Notes: generated from the sequence alone by a model not told the origin. A DNA stretch of 52,500 nucleotides from Actinomycetes bacterium (GCA_023386365.1 JAEWJX010000008.1:1-52500), one strand, 5' to 3'; counted from the first letter of the stretch, positions 24,996-35,441 are shown. Numbers and translations: made by a program.

Positions 24996-27542
24996 CTACT
25001 CCCCGAGCAGGCCCTGCGCGTAGGCGATCCGAAGCGCCTCATCGCGGGTGGATGCGCCGAGCTTGGCGTACAGGGATCGGGCCTGCGACTTGACCGTGTT
25101 CGCGGAGACACCCAGCACGGCGGCGATCTCGGCCTGGCTGGAGGTGCCCCGCAGCTGCTTCAGCACCTCGGCCTCACGAGGCGTCAGGCTGACCCGCACG
25201 GCAGCCGTGCCGAACGGCGCGGGAACGGCGCGCAGGCGGGCGATGATGTCGGCGTCCACACGGTGGCGCGCGGCGAAGTCCCACAGGGTCTCGCGCAGTT
25301 CGGCCGGCACCAACACGACGGGGGTGACGATCTCGTGCACCGACGTGGTCGCGATGAACCGGCGCAACGCTGTCGCTGCGAGCGTCTCGTCGCCACGTTG
25401 CAGCGACGCGCACGCCATCAGAAGGTTGGCGGCAGCGTGCAGACGGGGACCCCCGTCGAGCGTCTTACCGTTCAGCTGCTCGATGACCAGGTCGGGGCGC
25501 TGCTCCTGCAGCAGCAGCGCGGCGTGCAGCACCGCGCCGACCGGATCGCCCCGTTCGAGGGTGCGGAGAGCGGTATGCGCGGAAGCCGTCTGGCCGAGTG
25601 CGGCGTGGGCGAGGGCACGCGCCGCCACGATCACCTGGCGGTCCTCCGGAGAGAGGCGAGCACGCGGACGGTCTGCCTCTTCCTTCGCCTCCAGCATCCG
25701 AAGCCCGACCTCGGGGGCGCCCCTCCACACCTCGACGAACACCCGCAGGGCCATGAACAGCATGCCGTGCTCGAGGTTCTCGCGGTCGAGGAACAGGTCG
25801 GTGTGCTCCTGCGCACGCGACAGGTCACCGGACTCGAGGGCGAGGATGCCGCGCGCCAGATGCGAGAGGGACCCCGCATAGGTGTCGAGCATGTCGGCCG
25901 GGAAGCCGCTGTCGTCGATGCGGGCGAGGGCCCCAGCGGCGGCGCGGCACTCTCCCCGACCCGCGTCGATGGCGGCGACGAGCGACGCCGCACCGAGCGC
26001 ATCCGTCGTCTGCCGGTGCAGCGCGTCCCGGGAGATGCCCACCCACTCGGCGGCGAGTCGCGCCTCGTTGGGGCGGCCTGCGCGGAACAAGCTGAGCGCC
26101 GCCTGGTACCGGTAGGAGCCGATCTGCTCGGCGATCTCCTCGAGTTCGGACGTGGGGGTCTCTTCCAGCAGGCGCAGGACGCGGCGCGCGGCGGGCACCG
26201 ACTCGGCGGCGCGACCGGTGATACGGAGCACCGATGTCTCGACCAGCGCCAGGCCGATGCGCTCCGCGGCCCGCTGCCGGTTGCGCAGGGCGCGACTGGC
26301 ACCGAGGGCGAGGGTGAGCAGTTCGAGCGCTTTCAACCGTTCACCGCGCGCGTTCGCGGCGAGCCCGAGCACCACCGCCAGGAACGGCAGCCGTGCCACG
26401 TAGCGCAGCGGCACCCGCTGCAGGATCGCGCCGGCGCCTCGGGAACGCAGCAGGGCGAAACCCCCGTGCAGGCACACATCCGATGCGCGGGCGTAGTCCT
26501 CGGCGTCGACCGCGTGCCGCAGGGCGGGCAGGTACAGCTTGCGCGCCTCCGCATCGGCGCTTGCCACGATGCTCGCCCGCCGATACTCGTCGGGATGTTG
26601 GATGCGCAGTTGCTCCCGCAGCACGTCGCGCACGAGAGGGTGGTAGCGATAGCGCTCGTCGTCGCCGGCGACGCGGCGCATGACGAGCCCCTCGGTCTCG
26701 AGCACGGCGAGCTTGCGCTCCACGCGTTCCGTCTCGCGGACGCTGAGGTGCTGGGCGAGCGTCAGGTCGAAGTCGTCCGGAACCGAGGTGGAGGCGGCGA
26801 AGGTGGCGAGCGCGGCGCCGCGGGCGGCGAAGAGTGCGCGCAGGTGGTCGCCGACGACGGTCTGAGCAGAGACTCGGGAGCGGATGCCGGCCGACGATCC
26901 GGCGAGGATCGCGCGAAGCAGCAGCGGGTTGCCGCCGGACGCCGCCAGCAGTTCGTCGGGGGTGCCGTACCGCGACCCGGCCTCGCCGACGATCGTGTCG
27001 ATGTCGCCGGCGCTGAGCGCCAGCTCGTCGGGGGCGATGACCGTGATGTCGAGGGTGAGCGCCTGGCGAGGTGCTTCGAGCTCGCCCCGCGCACGGGTGC
27101 CGATCACGGCGGTCACCTGGGCGCTCGCGCGCAACACGGCGAGCAGGTCGTCGAGCACGGCCTCGTCACTCAGTTCGTGCGCGTCGTCGACGACGAGGAC
27201 GAACGGCGCCCGAAGGCCGCGGAATGACCGCAACAGCGCGGCGCGGAGGGCATCGGCGCCGTCCTGGGGTACCTGGATGTCGACGCCGGCCTGCGCCGCC
27301 GCATCCGCGACCATCGTCCAGAACGCGGTGCGACCTCCGATGTCGGGCTCCACGGTGACCCACGCGCCGGTTCGGTGTTGCGCCGCCGCCCACTGCGCCA
27401 TGAGCACGGTCTTGCCGCTTCCGGCGGGAGCACGGATGACGGTGAGGGGTGCGTGTCCGATCTTGTCGAGCAGCGCCGGACGCGCCAGCATGCCGCTCGG
27501 AACCCGCGGCACGCCGGCCACGGAACGCTTGCCGTTCCCCAC
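24996..27542 (-). CDS. Large LuxR-family (LAL/MalT-like) transcriptional regulator
   Basis: An 848-residue STAND-type regulator. The N-terminal NTPase domain has Walker A APAGSGKT near 40-50 and Walker B VLVVDDAHEL. A long alpha-helical TPR-like sensor fills the middle, and the C-terminus carries the LuxR helix-turn-helix (LTPREAEVLKQL...AAVLGVSANTVKSQ). The GTG at 27542 was chosen because GGGGGA lies about 6 nt upstream; the frame continues upstream on paper but crosses the divergent MFS promoter region. It is divergent from the MFS gene with 94 bp between. It probably senses a ligand and activates neighbouring genes. Confidence 0.9.
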   Translation of the reverse strand: MGNGKRSVAGVPRVPSGMLARPALLDKIGHAPLTVIRAPAGSGKTVLMAQWAAAQHRTGAWVTVEPDIGGRTAFWTMVADAAAQAGVDIQVPQDGADALRAALLRSFRGLRAPFVLVVDDAHELSDEAVLDDLLAVLRASAQVTAVIGTRARGELEAPRQALTLDITVIAPDELALSAGDIDTIVGEAGSRYGTPDELLAASGGNPLLLRAILAGSSAGIRSRVSAQTVVGDHLRALFAARGAALATFAASTSVPDDFDLTLAQHLSVRETERVERKLAVLETEGLVMRRVAGDDERYRYHPLVRDVLREQLRIQHPDEYRRASIVASADAEARKLYLPALRHAVDAEDYARASDVCLHGGFALLRSRGAGAILQRVPLRYVARLPFLAVVLGLAANARGERLKALELLTLALGASRALRNRQRAAERIGLALVETSVLRITGRAAESVPAARRVLRLLEETPTSELEEIAEQIGSYRYQAALSLFRAGRPNEARLAAEWVGISRDALHRQTTDALGAASLVAAIDAGRGECRAAAGALARIDDSGFPADMLDTYAGSLSHLARGILALESGDLSRAQEHTDLFLDRENLEHGMLFMALRVFVEVWRGAPEVGLRMLEAKEEADRPRARLSPEDRQVIVAARALAHAALGQTASAHTALRTLERGDPVGAVLHAALLLQEQRPDLVIEQLNGKTLDGGPRLHAAANLLMACASLQRGDETLAATALRRFIATTSVHEIVTPVVLVPAELRETLWDFAARHRVDADIIARLRAVPAPFGTAAVRVSLTPREAEVLKQLRGTSSQAEIAAVLGVSANTVKSQARSLYAKLGASTRDEALRIAYAQGLLGE

Positions 27543-27636
27543 TGATTTCCCCCGATTGAAACGATACCGGCGGTCTCGAGGTCGGCGCTGGCGTGCCGCA
27601 CGCGTGGTACCGCTCCCACCTGAGAATCTCGAACCG

Positions 27637-28872
27637 ATGACCACCGCAGCCCCCTCCGACCTCTCCCGACGTGCACGTGTCCTGACCGGCCAGGTGGTCG
27701 TGAAGCTCGCCCTGTTCGCCACCTTCGCCGGGTTCATCTCCGTGCTGCTGCCCGCCCGGGTCGCCGACATCGACCCAGACGGCAAGGTGGCGACGCTTGC
27801 GATGATCAGCTTCGTCGGGTTCATCCTGAACGCGGCCGCCCAGCCGATCGTCGGCGCGCTGAGCGACCGCACCCGAAGCAGGTGGGGACGGCGCCTGCCG
27901 TGGATGGTCGCCGGCGCCGTCGTCGGAGGTCTCGCGATCGGTGCCATCGGCGACACCCAGACGGTGCTGGCCCTCACGCTGCTCTGGGCGCTCGCGCAAC
28001 TCGCCCTGCACGGGCTCGAGATCGCCGTGGACGCGTACCTGGTCGACGCGTTCGCGCCCTCCCGCCGCGGGGTCGCCGCCGGCATCACGGGACTCGCGCT
28101 GGTCGCCGGCACCGCCACGGGCGCCGCACTGTCGAGTTCCCTCGTCGAACGGCCGTCGCTCGCATCCTGGCTGTTCGCCGCACTGATCGCGCTCTCGGTC
28201 GTGGTGTTCGCCATCCTGGTGCAGGACGCCCCCACCACGACCGCCGAGGTGCCGCGACGGCGCCTCCCGGAGCTCGCCCGCGCCGCGCTCGCCGCGGCGG
28301 CCTCGCATCCGGACTTCCTGAAGGTACTGGTGTGGCGGGTCGGGTACTCCATCGCCTACAGCTCGGTCTTCGCGTACCAGCTCTACATCCTCACCGACCT
28401 GATCGGCGTGCCGACCGCGCCGGCGGCCCGGTTCGTCGCCACCGCGGTCGTGCTCGGCAGCGTCGCCGCCGCGCTGAGCGTCATCGTCGGCGGATGGCTG
28501 AGCGACCGGCTCAGACGGCGACGTGTGTTCATCCTGGTCGGCAACGCCGCCCTCATCGCCGGCAACCTGCTGCTACTCGTGTGGCCGACGGTGCCCACCG
28601 TCATGGTGATGGCGGTGCTGTTCGGTACCGGGCTCGGCCTGTCGATCTCGTGCGGACGGGCGCTCGCCAGCCAGGTTCTGCCCGACCAACGCTCAGGTGC
28701 CGCCGTCGGCCTCGGCACGTTGAGCACCGCGGCGAACGTCGGTCAGGCACTCGCTCCGCCGATCGCGGCGCTCGCGATCGGCATCTGCGGGTACCCGGCG
28801 GTGTTCCTGGTGAGCATCGCCGGATCGATCATCAGCTGGGTCGCCGTGGCGTGGGTGCGCAGCGTGCGCTGA
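27637..28872 (+). CDS. MFS transporter
   Basis: A 411-residue major facilitator protein with 12 hydrophobic segments. The SDRTRSRWGRRLPWM loop between helices 2 and 3 is the A-motif; the second half has SDRLRRRRVFIL. The motif resembles GPH-like sugar carriers, but the substrate is unknown. The ATG at 27637 follows a short leader; no good Shine-Dalgarno is visible. It is divergent from the LAL regulator, which may control it. Confidence 0.9.
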   Translation: MTTAAPSDLSRRARVLTGQVVVKLALFATFAGFISVLLPARVADIDPDGKVATLAMISFVGFILNAAAQPIVGALSDRTRSRWGRRLPWMVAGAVVGGLAIGAIGDTQTVLALTLLWALAQLALHGLEIAVDAYLVDAFAPSRRGVAAGITGLALVAGTATGAALSSSLVERPSLASWLFAALIALSVVVFAILVQDAPTTTAEVPRRRLPELARAALAAAASHPDFLKVLVWRVGYSIAYSSVFAYQLYILTDLIGVPTAPAARFVATAVVLGSVAAALSVIVGGWLSDRLRRRRVFILVGNAALIAGNLLLLVWPTVPTVMVMAVLFGTGLGLSISCGRALASQVLPDQRSGAAVGLGTLSTAANVGQALAPPIAALAIGICGYPAVFLVSIAGSIISWVAVAWVRSVR

Positions 28873-28887
28873 GCACCCACGCGCGGC

Positions 28888-31800
28888 TCAGTGCTGAGCC
28901 CGGCGGCGGCGCCACCCGACCAGCGCCAGCAGCACACCGGCGACCACCGCGGATGCGGCCGCCGTGGCGGTTATGCCGTCGAGCGCCAACCCGGTCGATG
29001 CCAGGGGCGGCGTCTCATCGGCGACATCGGCGATCTCAGCGCTCGACGGCGACGACACGGTGGTGGCACCGGCCGGCGTCTGGCTCGAGGCCGTGGCCGT
29101 GTTGGTGAGCGAGCGGCCCGTCAGGTCGGCGAGCACCACGCTGTAGCGGGCGGTGCAGGTGATCGTCTGACCCGGCAGCAGCGGCCCGGCGGGGCAATCC
29201 GCAGCGGGAACCTCACCCTTGCCTGAGAAGCTGTCCTCGCTGATTGAGATCCCGCTCGCCGTCGTGTTGCCGGTGTTGGTGACCGCGAAGCGGTACGTCA
29301 CGATCTGACCCACCGACTGCAGGCGGGTGGTGTCGGTCGACTTCACCAGCGCCAGGCCCGGGTTCGCCGGCTCGGGGACCGTCACCGTCGACGCCGGCGA
29401 CGTCGGAGGCTGCACGCCGCCCGGTGCCGTGCCCGTGGCGGTCGCCGTGTTCACCACGGATGCCGCGTCGATGTCCTCCTGCGTCACCGTGTACGTGGTG
29501 GTGCAGACCAACTGGTCGCCCGGCGCGAGCGGCGCCGTCGATGCGCAGGTCGGATCGGGCAGCGGTCCGGTCCCGGAGAAGTCGCCCTCCACGACCCCCG
29601 CATCCGTGATCGTCACGTTGCCGGTGTTGGTGATCACGAAGGTGTAAGTGATCGTCTCGCCCGCGTGGAAGTCGGCGGGCGCCGCCGGTTCCGCCGACTT
29701 CACGAGCGACAGGCCGGGTTCGCGCTCGATGTCGACGGTCGCCGTGGACTCATCCGACTCGACGGGGGCGGTACCGAGGCGCGCGGTCGCGACCGCCGTG
29801 TTGACGACCTCACCCGCATCCACATCCGCCTGGGTCACCTGGTAGGTGAGCACGCAGGTGCGTTCGGCGTCGGGGGCGAGAGCTCCGCCCGGGCACGCGG
29901 GGGCGGCGACCGCGCCCGTTCCCGAGAACGCGATCTCGCTGATCGCCAGCGACGTGAGGGTCACGTTGCCGGTGTTGGTCACCCGGAACTCGTAGGTCAC
30001 CGTGTCGCCGGCCGCGTCGACCACCGTCGGGGTGGCGCTCTTCACGAGCTCGAGCGCCGGCGACTGGAGGGCGGCGACGGTCACGGTCGAGGAGGTCGAC
30101 ACGGTCGCGTCGTCCTCCGCGGGCGCGTAGCCGAAGGCGGTCGCCGTGTTGGCGATCGATCCGCGGTCGAGGTCGGCCTGCGTGACCGTGTAGTCGGCCT
30201 CACAGGTGACCGTGGCGGTGGGCGCCAACTCGTCGACCGGGCAGGTGACGTCGTCAAGGTCACCGGTGCCCGTGAAGGCGCCCTCCGAGATCTCGACCCC
30301 GCTCAGCAGCACGTTGCCCGTGTTGGTGATGAGGAACGTGAAGCCGATCACATCGCCGACCTCGTCGTAGGTGGTCACGTCGGCGGTCTTCAGGACGCTG
30401 ATCGCGGGTGCCGTGTTCGCCGCGACCGTCCACGTCGACGCGGCCGACTCGACATCCGCATCCGTCGGGTCGACACCGACGACACGCGCCGTGTTGACCA
30501 CGCTGCCGGCGTTCATGTCGGCCTGCAGCACCGTGTAGCCGGCGGTGCACTCCATCTGCTGGCCGGGGGTCAGTACGTCGGCCGGGCAGTTGACGACCGG
30601 GTCGGTGCCCGCACCCGAGAACGCGGACTCCTCGACCTCGACATCGTGGATGGTCACATTGCCGGTGTTGCGCACCAGGAACGAGTAGCTGATCACGTCG
30701 TCTGCGGCGTTCACGAAGGCGGTGTTGGCGCTCTTTGTGAGCGTGAGGCGCGAGATCGGCGTCTGCGGCGTGACCACCGACGAGTCATCGGAGGTGACGG
30801 GTCCCGTCGCCGACGTGCCGGTGGCGTTCGCGGTGTTCCGCAGCGAGCCGGAGTCGACGTCGTCCTGGCTGAGCTCGTAGCTCGCCGTGCAGGTCATCTG
30901 CTGGGCCGGGTCGAGCGCCGTGGCCGGGCAGGTCACCGCGGGCAGCCCCTCGGAGCCGGTGAACTCGACCTCGTTCACCGCGATCCCGGTCACCGGTACG
31001 TTGCCCGTGTTCGTCACCACGAACGAGTAGCTGATCACCTGGCCCGCGTTGTACGCATCGGCACCGGACGGGGTGGCCGACTTCACGAGCGACAGGCTCG
31101 CCACCTGATCCACGTCGACCACCGCGGTCGAGTCTGCGGATGCCACCGAGGCTCCCCCGAAGGTTGCCGCGGTCGCGGTGGCCGTGTTCGAGATCGAACC
31201 GGCCGTCAGGTCGGCCTGCGTCACGGGGTAGGTGGCCGTGCAGGTGACGATCGCCGCCGGGGCGATCGTGCCTGCGGGGCAGGTGATCGCCGACAGAGCG
31301 CCGCTGCCGCTGAACGCGCCTTCGGCGATCGCCAGGTTGCGCACACTCACGTTGCCCGTGTTGGTGACGGTGAAGGTGTACTCCACTTCGTCACCGACGG
31401 AGTCGACCGTCTCCGGGTCGGCGGACTTCACAAGGCTCAGCGCAGGCGCCTGAGACGCCGCCACGGTGACCACCTCGCTGCTGTTGCTGAGCGCAGGACC
31501 GGTGGGCGGCGTCGCGCTCGCGGTGCCCTGGTCGGAGATGGAGCCGTGGTCGAGGTCGGCCTGCGTGGTCGTGTAGGTCGCCGTGAAGGTCGCCGACTGG
31601 CCGGCGATGAGCGTCGTCGTCGCACCGGAGCAGGTGGCGGCGGGTGACGTCAGCGCCGTGCAGGTGGCCGCCGGAGCGACGCTCGACGGGGCCGAGTCGA
31701 CCAGCGCATCCGTGACGCCCACGTTGCTCAGCGTCACCGCGGTGTTGTTGGTGACGGTGAAGGTGTAGACGATCTGCTGCCCGACGGCGGACACGGTGCT

Positions 31801-34596
31801 GCGGTCGGCGGTCTTGGTGATCGCCGGCTGGGCGCTCTGCGTCTGCAGCCCGCGCACGGGCGACTCGAGGCCGGTCCCGATGAACCCGTCGCCGCTCTTC
31901 GCGTTGGTGCCGACCGAGTTGTTGGCGATGAGGCCGGCGGTGGCGACGGGCGTGCTCACGGTGTAGTCGATGCCGAAGCTGGTGCCCACGGTCACGGAGC
32001 CGGAGTAGCTGAGGCGCAGCGCGGTCGTGCTCGACAGCGGCGTCGGCGGGGTCGTCGACCAGTCGTCGACACAGCCCGGGTTGGCCGCGAGCACTTCGGG
32101 GCGACACGGGTTGGCGGCGGTCGAGTACGCGACCGTCATTCGCGCCGGCGCGGTGCCGACGCTCGTGAGCCCCACCGTGAACTGCGAGTTGCGCGGGCTC
32201 GTCGAGATGGCCTGCGTGTCTCCGACCCGCGGCAGGATGTCGTACATCACCGGGTCGGCGAGCGTGGACTCTCCGGAGTTGAGGAAGGTCACCCGGTAGG
32301 TGGCGGTACCGCCTTCGGTGCTCACGTGACCGTTGGCGTTGGTGCCGCTGATGGGACCCGCGTCGAGGTTGCCTTGCACCGTCTTGTTGACACTGAATCC
32401 GGGGCGGATCGGCGCGATCTTGAGGGTCGCGGAGTAGCCGCAGTAGTTGTCGGCGATCGGCGATCCGTTGTCACGCAGGTCGGCGTTCGCGAACGGGTAC
32501 ATCGGCGCGGGCTCGATGTGGTTGCTCACGTAGTTGTTGAAGTAGCACTGGGCGATGGGGGCGCCGTAGCCGATGGTGATGTCGCTGGTGTAGTCGCCGG
32601 CACACCCCGCCTCGAGCGTGAGTGCGACGAGGTTCGACGAGCGGATGTTGTAGTAGCCGGGCGTGGTGATCACGCCCGCGGGGATCGTGTACCGCACGAG
32701 GGTGCGGTCGGTGCCGTTGTAGTTCGGTGTGACGGTCGGCGTGATCACCGGCGTGGTGAACGACTTCCCACCCGCGCCGTTGATGTTGAACGTGTTGAGC
32801 TGGAACGCGGTCGTCGCCGGGTTCACCGCGATCGAGCCGCGCGGCGCCAGGTAGTCGATGTAGATCGCCTGCGAGGGAGCCGTCGGCACCTCGATGCGGG
32901 AGCTGTAGGCGGCGTTGGCCGAACTGTTGAGGTTGGCGTTCACGGTGCAGGTCTGCGCCACGCGTGTCATGGTGACGCCCGGGTAGACGAACGCGGCGCT
33001 GCTCGCGGGCGGGGCCACGACCTCGAGTCGCGAGGTGACCGTCGCGGAGGCCAGGAGCGGCGAGGTGGTGTCGCCGGCCGCGTACGGCGTCGAGACGGCA
33101 CGGTTGGTGAGCACCGCCGGGGTCGGGACCGAGCTCGCGGCATGGCCGAACATGCGCAGGCGCATCGTGGTCGCGGTGTTGTTGCCCTGGCTCGCGATCG
33201 CGGGCACGTTCACCTCGGCGACGGTCGGCGACGTCGGGATGACCCAGCCCGAGCGGGCCGTGGTGTATGGCACCGTTCCGGTGCTGCCGTCGGTGTACGT
33301 GAGGGTGATGGTGTCGGCGGTGGTCACCGGGAAGCCGAACGGCTGGATCAGCGTGGGGATGAACGCCGGGTTCGCGCAGATCGTGCCGGGGGCGTTCGAG
33401 GAGTAGTTGTTGTTGGTCACGTTGGTGAGACACGGCATCGGATCCTTGATGTCGTATGCGACTCCCGCCGCCGCCGTGGCCGGGTTCGTGCCCATGGTGA
33501 TGTCGTAGTAGACGCCGGCACCGGACGTGTCCCAGTCACCCGGGTAGGTGTACGGGGCGAGCGCGCCCCCGTCGGCGGCGGGGAACTGGCCCAGGTTGCT
33601 CAGGTTGCCGGGGGTCGTGGTGCCCTTGGCCACCGACACCGCGAGGTTGATCATCGTGGTGCAGACGGTCGGGGTCGTGCCGGATCCGGTCACGCCGTCG
33701 ATGTAGGTCCAGCTGGCCGATGCCGAGTTGCAGACCGTGGAGCCGACGGGGTTCGCCACCCCGCCGGTCGTCGCCTTGCCGGTCACGAAGATCGTGAACT
33801 GGTTGGAGACGTTGAGCGGCGGGTTACCGCAGGACTTGCCGGTCGGGTCGGTGTAGGTCAGCACGCGCGTCGCCGGGTTGTACGAGGCGGTCCCGGGCAG
33901 GGCAGAACTGAACCGTGACGACTGGTACTCGAAGTTGGCGGGCAGCGTCGCGGTGATCACGATCTGGGAGATTCCGATGTCGCCGCTGTAGTCGGACGGC
34001 ACGAGTCCGCAGCTGTAGTTGATGGCGTAGTCGAAGTTGTTCCCCGTGATCGCACGCGTGGGCGCCGAGTTCTTGAGGCTGTTGTTGTGGCCGGCCGTCA
34101 GCGTGAGGGTCGCGGGGGTGGCGGTCACCGCGGTGAGGCCGGTGCTCGACAGCGTCGGGGTGAGGGTCGCCGATGCGCCGTCGAGGGTCGTGTACTCGGG
34201 GGCGCGCACCGTGAACTGGCACGTCTTCGTGCTCGAGTCGAGCGTGCCGAGGGCGAAGGAGATCTGCCCGGCGACCGAGCGGTTGACGGCGGGGCAGGTG
34301 CCGGCCGTGACCCAGAGGGAGAAGTCCGTGTTGGCGGCGTTGCCGGTGACGGTGCCCGTGGGGATGGTGATGACCGAGTTCGCACAGGTGCCGCTGGCGC
34401 TGCTGCACGAGTAGGTGAGCGTGTACTTGACCTCTTCATTGCTCTTCGCGGTCGCGGCGGTCGGCGTGACCGTGAGCGCCATGTCGGCGGCCATCGCCGG
34501 TACCGGTGCACCGAACACGACGAGCGCGAGCGCGAGCACCGCTCCCCCGAGCGCCATCCCACGACCCCACCTGTTGCGGCTCTTCGCGCTTCTCAT
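28888..34596 (-). CDS. Large secreted surface protein with eight tandem DUF11-type (DUF7507) repeats and LAxTG-like anchor
   Basis: A 1902-residue exported protein. A signal peptide ends near PAMA (residue 36). The N-terminal half is a unique Thr/Asn-rich beta region with several Cys. From about 31835 down to 29020 there are eight repeats of about 115-125 residues, each opening with a P-x-L-x-L-V-K-S-A-like segment and containing TFVVTNTGNV-like, CP-x-G-x-L and YTVTQADLDxGxxxNTA-like segments. The tail PPLASTGLALDG, a 20-residue hydrophobic helix and RRRRAQH form a class-E-like LAxTG sorting signal. GGGGGAG lies 8 nt before the ATG at 34596. Likely wall-bound and adhesin-like; its ligand is unknown. 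Confidence 0.92.
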   Translation of the reverse strand: MRSAKSRNRWGRGMALGGAVLALALVVFGAPVPAMAADMALTVTPTAATAKSNEEVKYTLTYSCSSASGTCANSVITIPTGTVTGNAANTDFSLWVTAGTCPAVNRSVAGQISFALGTLDSSTKTCQFTVRAPEYTTLDGASATLTPTLSSTGLTAVTATPATLTLTAGHNNSLKNSAPTRAITGNNFDYAINYSCGLVPSDYSGDIGISQIVITATLPANFEYQSSRFSSALPGTASYNPATRVLTYTDPTGKSCGNPPLNVSNQFTIFVTGKATTGGVANPVGSTVCNSASASWTYIDGVTGSGTTPTVCTTMINLAVSVAKGTTTPGNLSNLGQFPAADGGALAPYTYPGDWDTSGAGVYYDITMGTNPATAAAGVAYDIKDPMPCLTNVTNNNYSSNAPGTICANPAFIPTLIQPFGFPVTTADTITLTYTDGSTGTVPYTTARSGWVIPTSPTVAEVNVPAIASQGNNTATTMRLRMFGHAASSVPTPAVLTNRAVSTPYAAGDTTSPLLASATVTSRLEVVAPPASSAAFVYPGVTMTRVAQTCTVNANLNSSANAAYSSRIEVPTAPSQAIYIDYLAPRGSIAVNPATTAFQLNTFNINGAGGKSFTTPVITPTVTPNYNGTDRTLVRYTIPAGVITTPGYYNIRSSNLVALTLEAGCAGDYTSDITIGYGAPIAQCYFNNYVSNHIEPAPMYPFANADLRDNGSPIADNYCGYSATLKIAPIRPGFSVNKTVQGNLDAGPISGTNANGHVSTEGGTATYRVTFLNSGESTLADPVMYDILPRVGDTQAISTSPRNSQFTVGLTSVGTAPARMTVAYSTAANPCRPEVLAANPGCVDDWSTTPPTPLSSTTALRLSYSGSVTVGTSFGIDYTVSTPVATAGLIANNSVGTNAKSGDGFIGTGLESPVRGLQTQSAQPAITKTADRSTVSAVGQQIVYTFTVTNNTAVTLSNVGVTDALVDSAPSSVAPAATCTALTSPAATCSGATTTLIAGQSATFTATYTTTQADLDHGSISDQGTASATPPTGPALSNSSEVVTVAASQAPALSLVKSADPETVDSVGDEVEYTFTVTNTGNVSVRNLAIAEGAFSGSGALSAITCPAGTIAPAAIVTCTATYPVTQADLTAGSISNTATATAATFGGASVASADSTAVVDVDQVASLSLVKSATPSGADAYNAGQVISYSFVVTNTGNVPVTGIAVNEVEFTGSEGLPAVTCPATALDPAQQMTCTASYELSQDDVDSGSLRNTANATGTSATGPVTSDDSSVVTPQTPISRLTLTKSANTAFVNAADDVISYSFLVRNTGNVTIHDVEVEESAFSGAGTDPVVNCPADVLTPGQQMECTAGYTVLQADMNAGSVVNTARVVGVDPTDADVESAASTWTVAANTAPAISVLKTADVTTYDEVGDVIGFTFLITNTGNVLLSGVEISEGAFTGTGDLDDVTCPVDELAPTATVTCEADYTVTQADLDRGSIANTATAFGYAPAEDDATVSTSSTVTVAALQSPALELVKSATPTVVDAAGDTVTYEFRVTNTGNVTLTSLAISEIAFSGTGAVAAPACPGGALAPDAERTCVLTYQVTQADVDAGEVVNTAVATARLGTAPVESDESTATVDIEREPGLSLVKSAEPAAPADFHAGETITYTFVITNTGNVTITDAGVVEGDFSGTGPLPDPTCASTAPLAPGDQLVCTTTYTVTQEDIDAASVVNTATATGTAPGGVQPPTSPASTVTVPEPANPGLALVKSTDTTRLQSVGQIVTYRFAVTNTGNTTASGISISEDSFSGKGEVPAADCPAGPLLPGQTITCTARYSVVLADLTGRSLTNTATASSQTPAGATTVSSPSSAEIADVADETPPLASTGLALDGITATAAASAVVAGVLLALVGWRRRRAQH
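29020..31835 (-). repeat. Eight tandem DNA repeats encoding DUF11-type domains
   Basis: The same gene segment contains eight related copies of about 345-375 bp, each with a VTNTGNV-type codon block. Copies have diverged in sequence, so recombination now would be limited. The first (31.8-31.4 kb) is the most different, with NNTAVTL in place of NTGNV. Confidence 0.85.
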
Positions 34597-34659
34597 CACT
34601 GTCTCCCCCGTTGCGTGCCGTGCATGGGGCGGCATGCGGAACCCACCCCAATCGGCTCG

Positions 34660-34687
34660 ACGCTATAAAGAGGCGGGATGCGATCAA
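34660..34687 (-). promoter_or_regulatory. Candidate promoter of the large surface protein
   Basis: Read on the minus strand, TTGATC (34687-34682) and TAGCGT (34665-34660) are 16 bp apart, in the only AT-richer spot of the gap. The leader to the ATG at 34596 would be about 55-60 nt. Confidence 0.45.
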
Positions 34688-34793
34688 CCGGTTTTCACCC
34701 TTGCCTTCACCCTGGAGGGCCTCCCCCTTTTCGGGGGCCACGGATCGGGTCGCACGTTGGCGCGGCACCACCTGAATCCGATAGACACTCACC
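34688..34793. other. Rest of the divergent gap, with a small hairpin
   Basis: Contains a direct repeat TTCACCCT (34695 and 34707) and a CCCCC-TTTTC-GGGGG hairpin (34723-34737). No gene recognised. Confidence 0.35.
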
Positions 34794-35441
34794 ATGGACA
34801 CCGCGCGGGCTCGACGCCACCCGCGGTGGTTACTGGTCGCGTGGTGGGGCGCTGCGGCGCTCGCGACGGTCATGGTTGTCGTGCTCGCCACGCGGGCGGC
34901 GTCCGCGCCTGCGGCCGCAGAGGGCGACGACGACCAACGCGTCGTCCCCACGGATGTGATCGGATTCCTGGTGCAGAAGTGCGTCGAACGGGTGCCCGAC
35001 GGAGGTGACGCGTTCCTCTACGAGACGCGGATCGCGCCCGACGGCGTGATGACCGCGAAACTCGGAACGCCGGAGATGATCCACGACGACGGGAGCATCA
35101 CCGACTTCATTCCCGACGTCGACGCCACCTCGACCGTCAATGCCTGCCTGGCAGAGGAGCGCGTGGAACCCAGACGGGAGTGGCGAGCACCGACCGCCGG
35201 CGAACGCCTGCTGGTCTACGACTGGATGCACCGCTGGGAGCTACCCTGTCTCGCCGCGCGCGATCTCGAGTTCGTGCCACCGCCGTTCACCGCTTTCGTC
35301 GGCGACGGGGACAGCTTCCCGTCGTACGTCCTCTCGCAGATAGACCCGCGCGGCGGCCCGGAGGTCGATGCCGTGCTCGACGCCCGCATGGCATGTGCGC
35401 CGATGCCGCCGTTCCTCCGTGACAACGGGGTGGGGTGGTGA
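34794..35441 (+). CDS. Membrane-anchored protein of unknown function
   Basis: A 215-residue protein. After a basic N-terminus, a helix at about 14-33 looks like an uncleaved signal anchor; the rest is hydrophilic and probably outside the cell. Four cysteines (KCVERV, NACLAEE, LPCLAAR, MACAPMPP) could form two disulfides. It has no motif I recognise. It is transcribed towards the bidirectional terminator and the tRNA-Gln gene. A real gene is supported by codon use and a clear start, but its function is not assigned. Confidence 0.75.
   Translation: MDTARARRHPRWLLVAWWGAAALATVMVVVLATRAASAPAAAEGDDDQRVVPTDVIGFLVQKCVERVPDGGDAFLYETRIAPDGVMTAKLGTPEMIHDDGSITDFIPDVDATSTVNACLAEERVEPRREWRAPTAGERLLVYDWMHRWELPCLAARDLEFVPPPFTAFVGDGDSFPSYVLSQIDPRGGPEVDAVLDARMACAPMPPFLRDNGVGW

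Noticed and set aside
24603..27227. 874-codon plus-strand frame opposite the LuxR-type regulator
   Set aside because: Antisense shadow. The minus strand encodes Walker motifs and a LuxR helix-turn-helix.
29665..31647. Plus-strand frame of 660 codons opposite the surface-protein repeats
   Set aside because: Its apparent repetition mirrors the tandem domains on the minus strand; it has no domain of its own.
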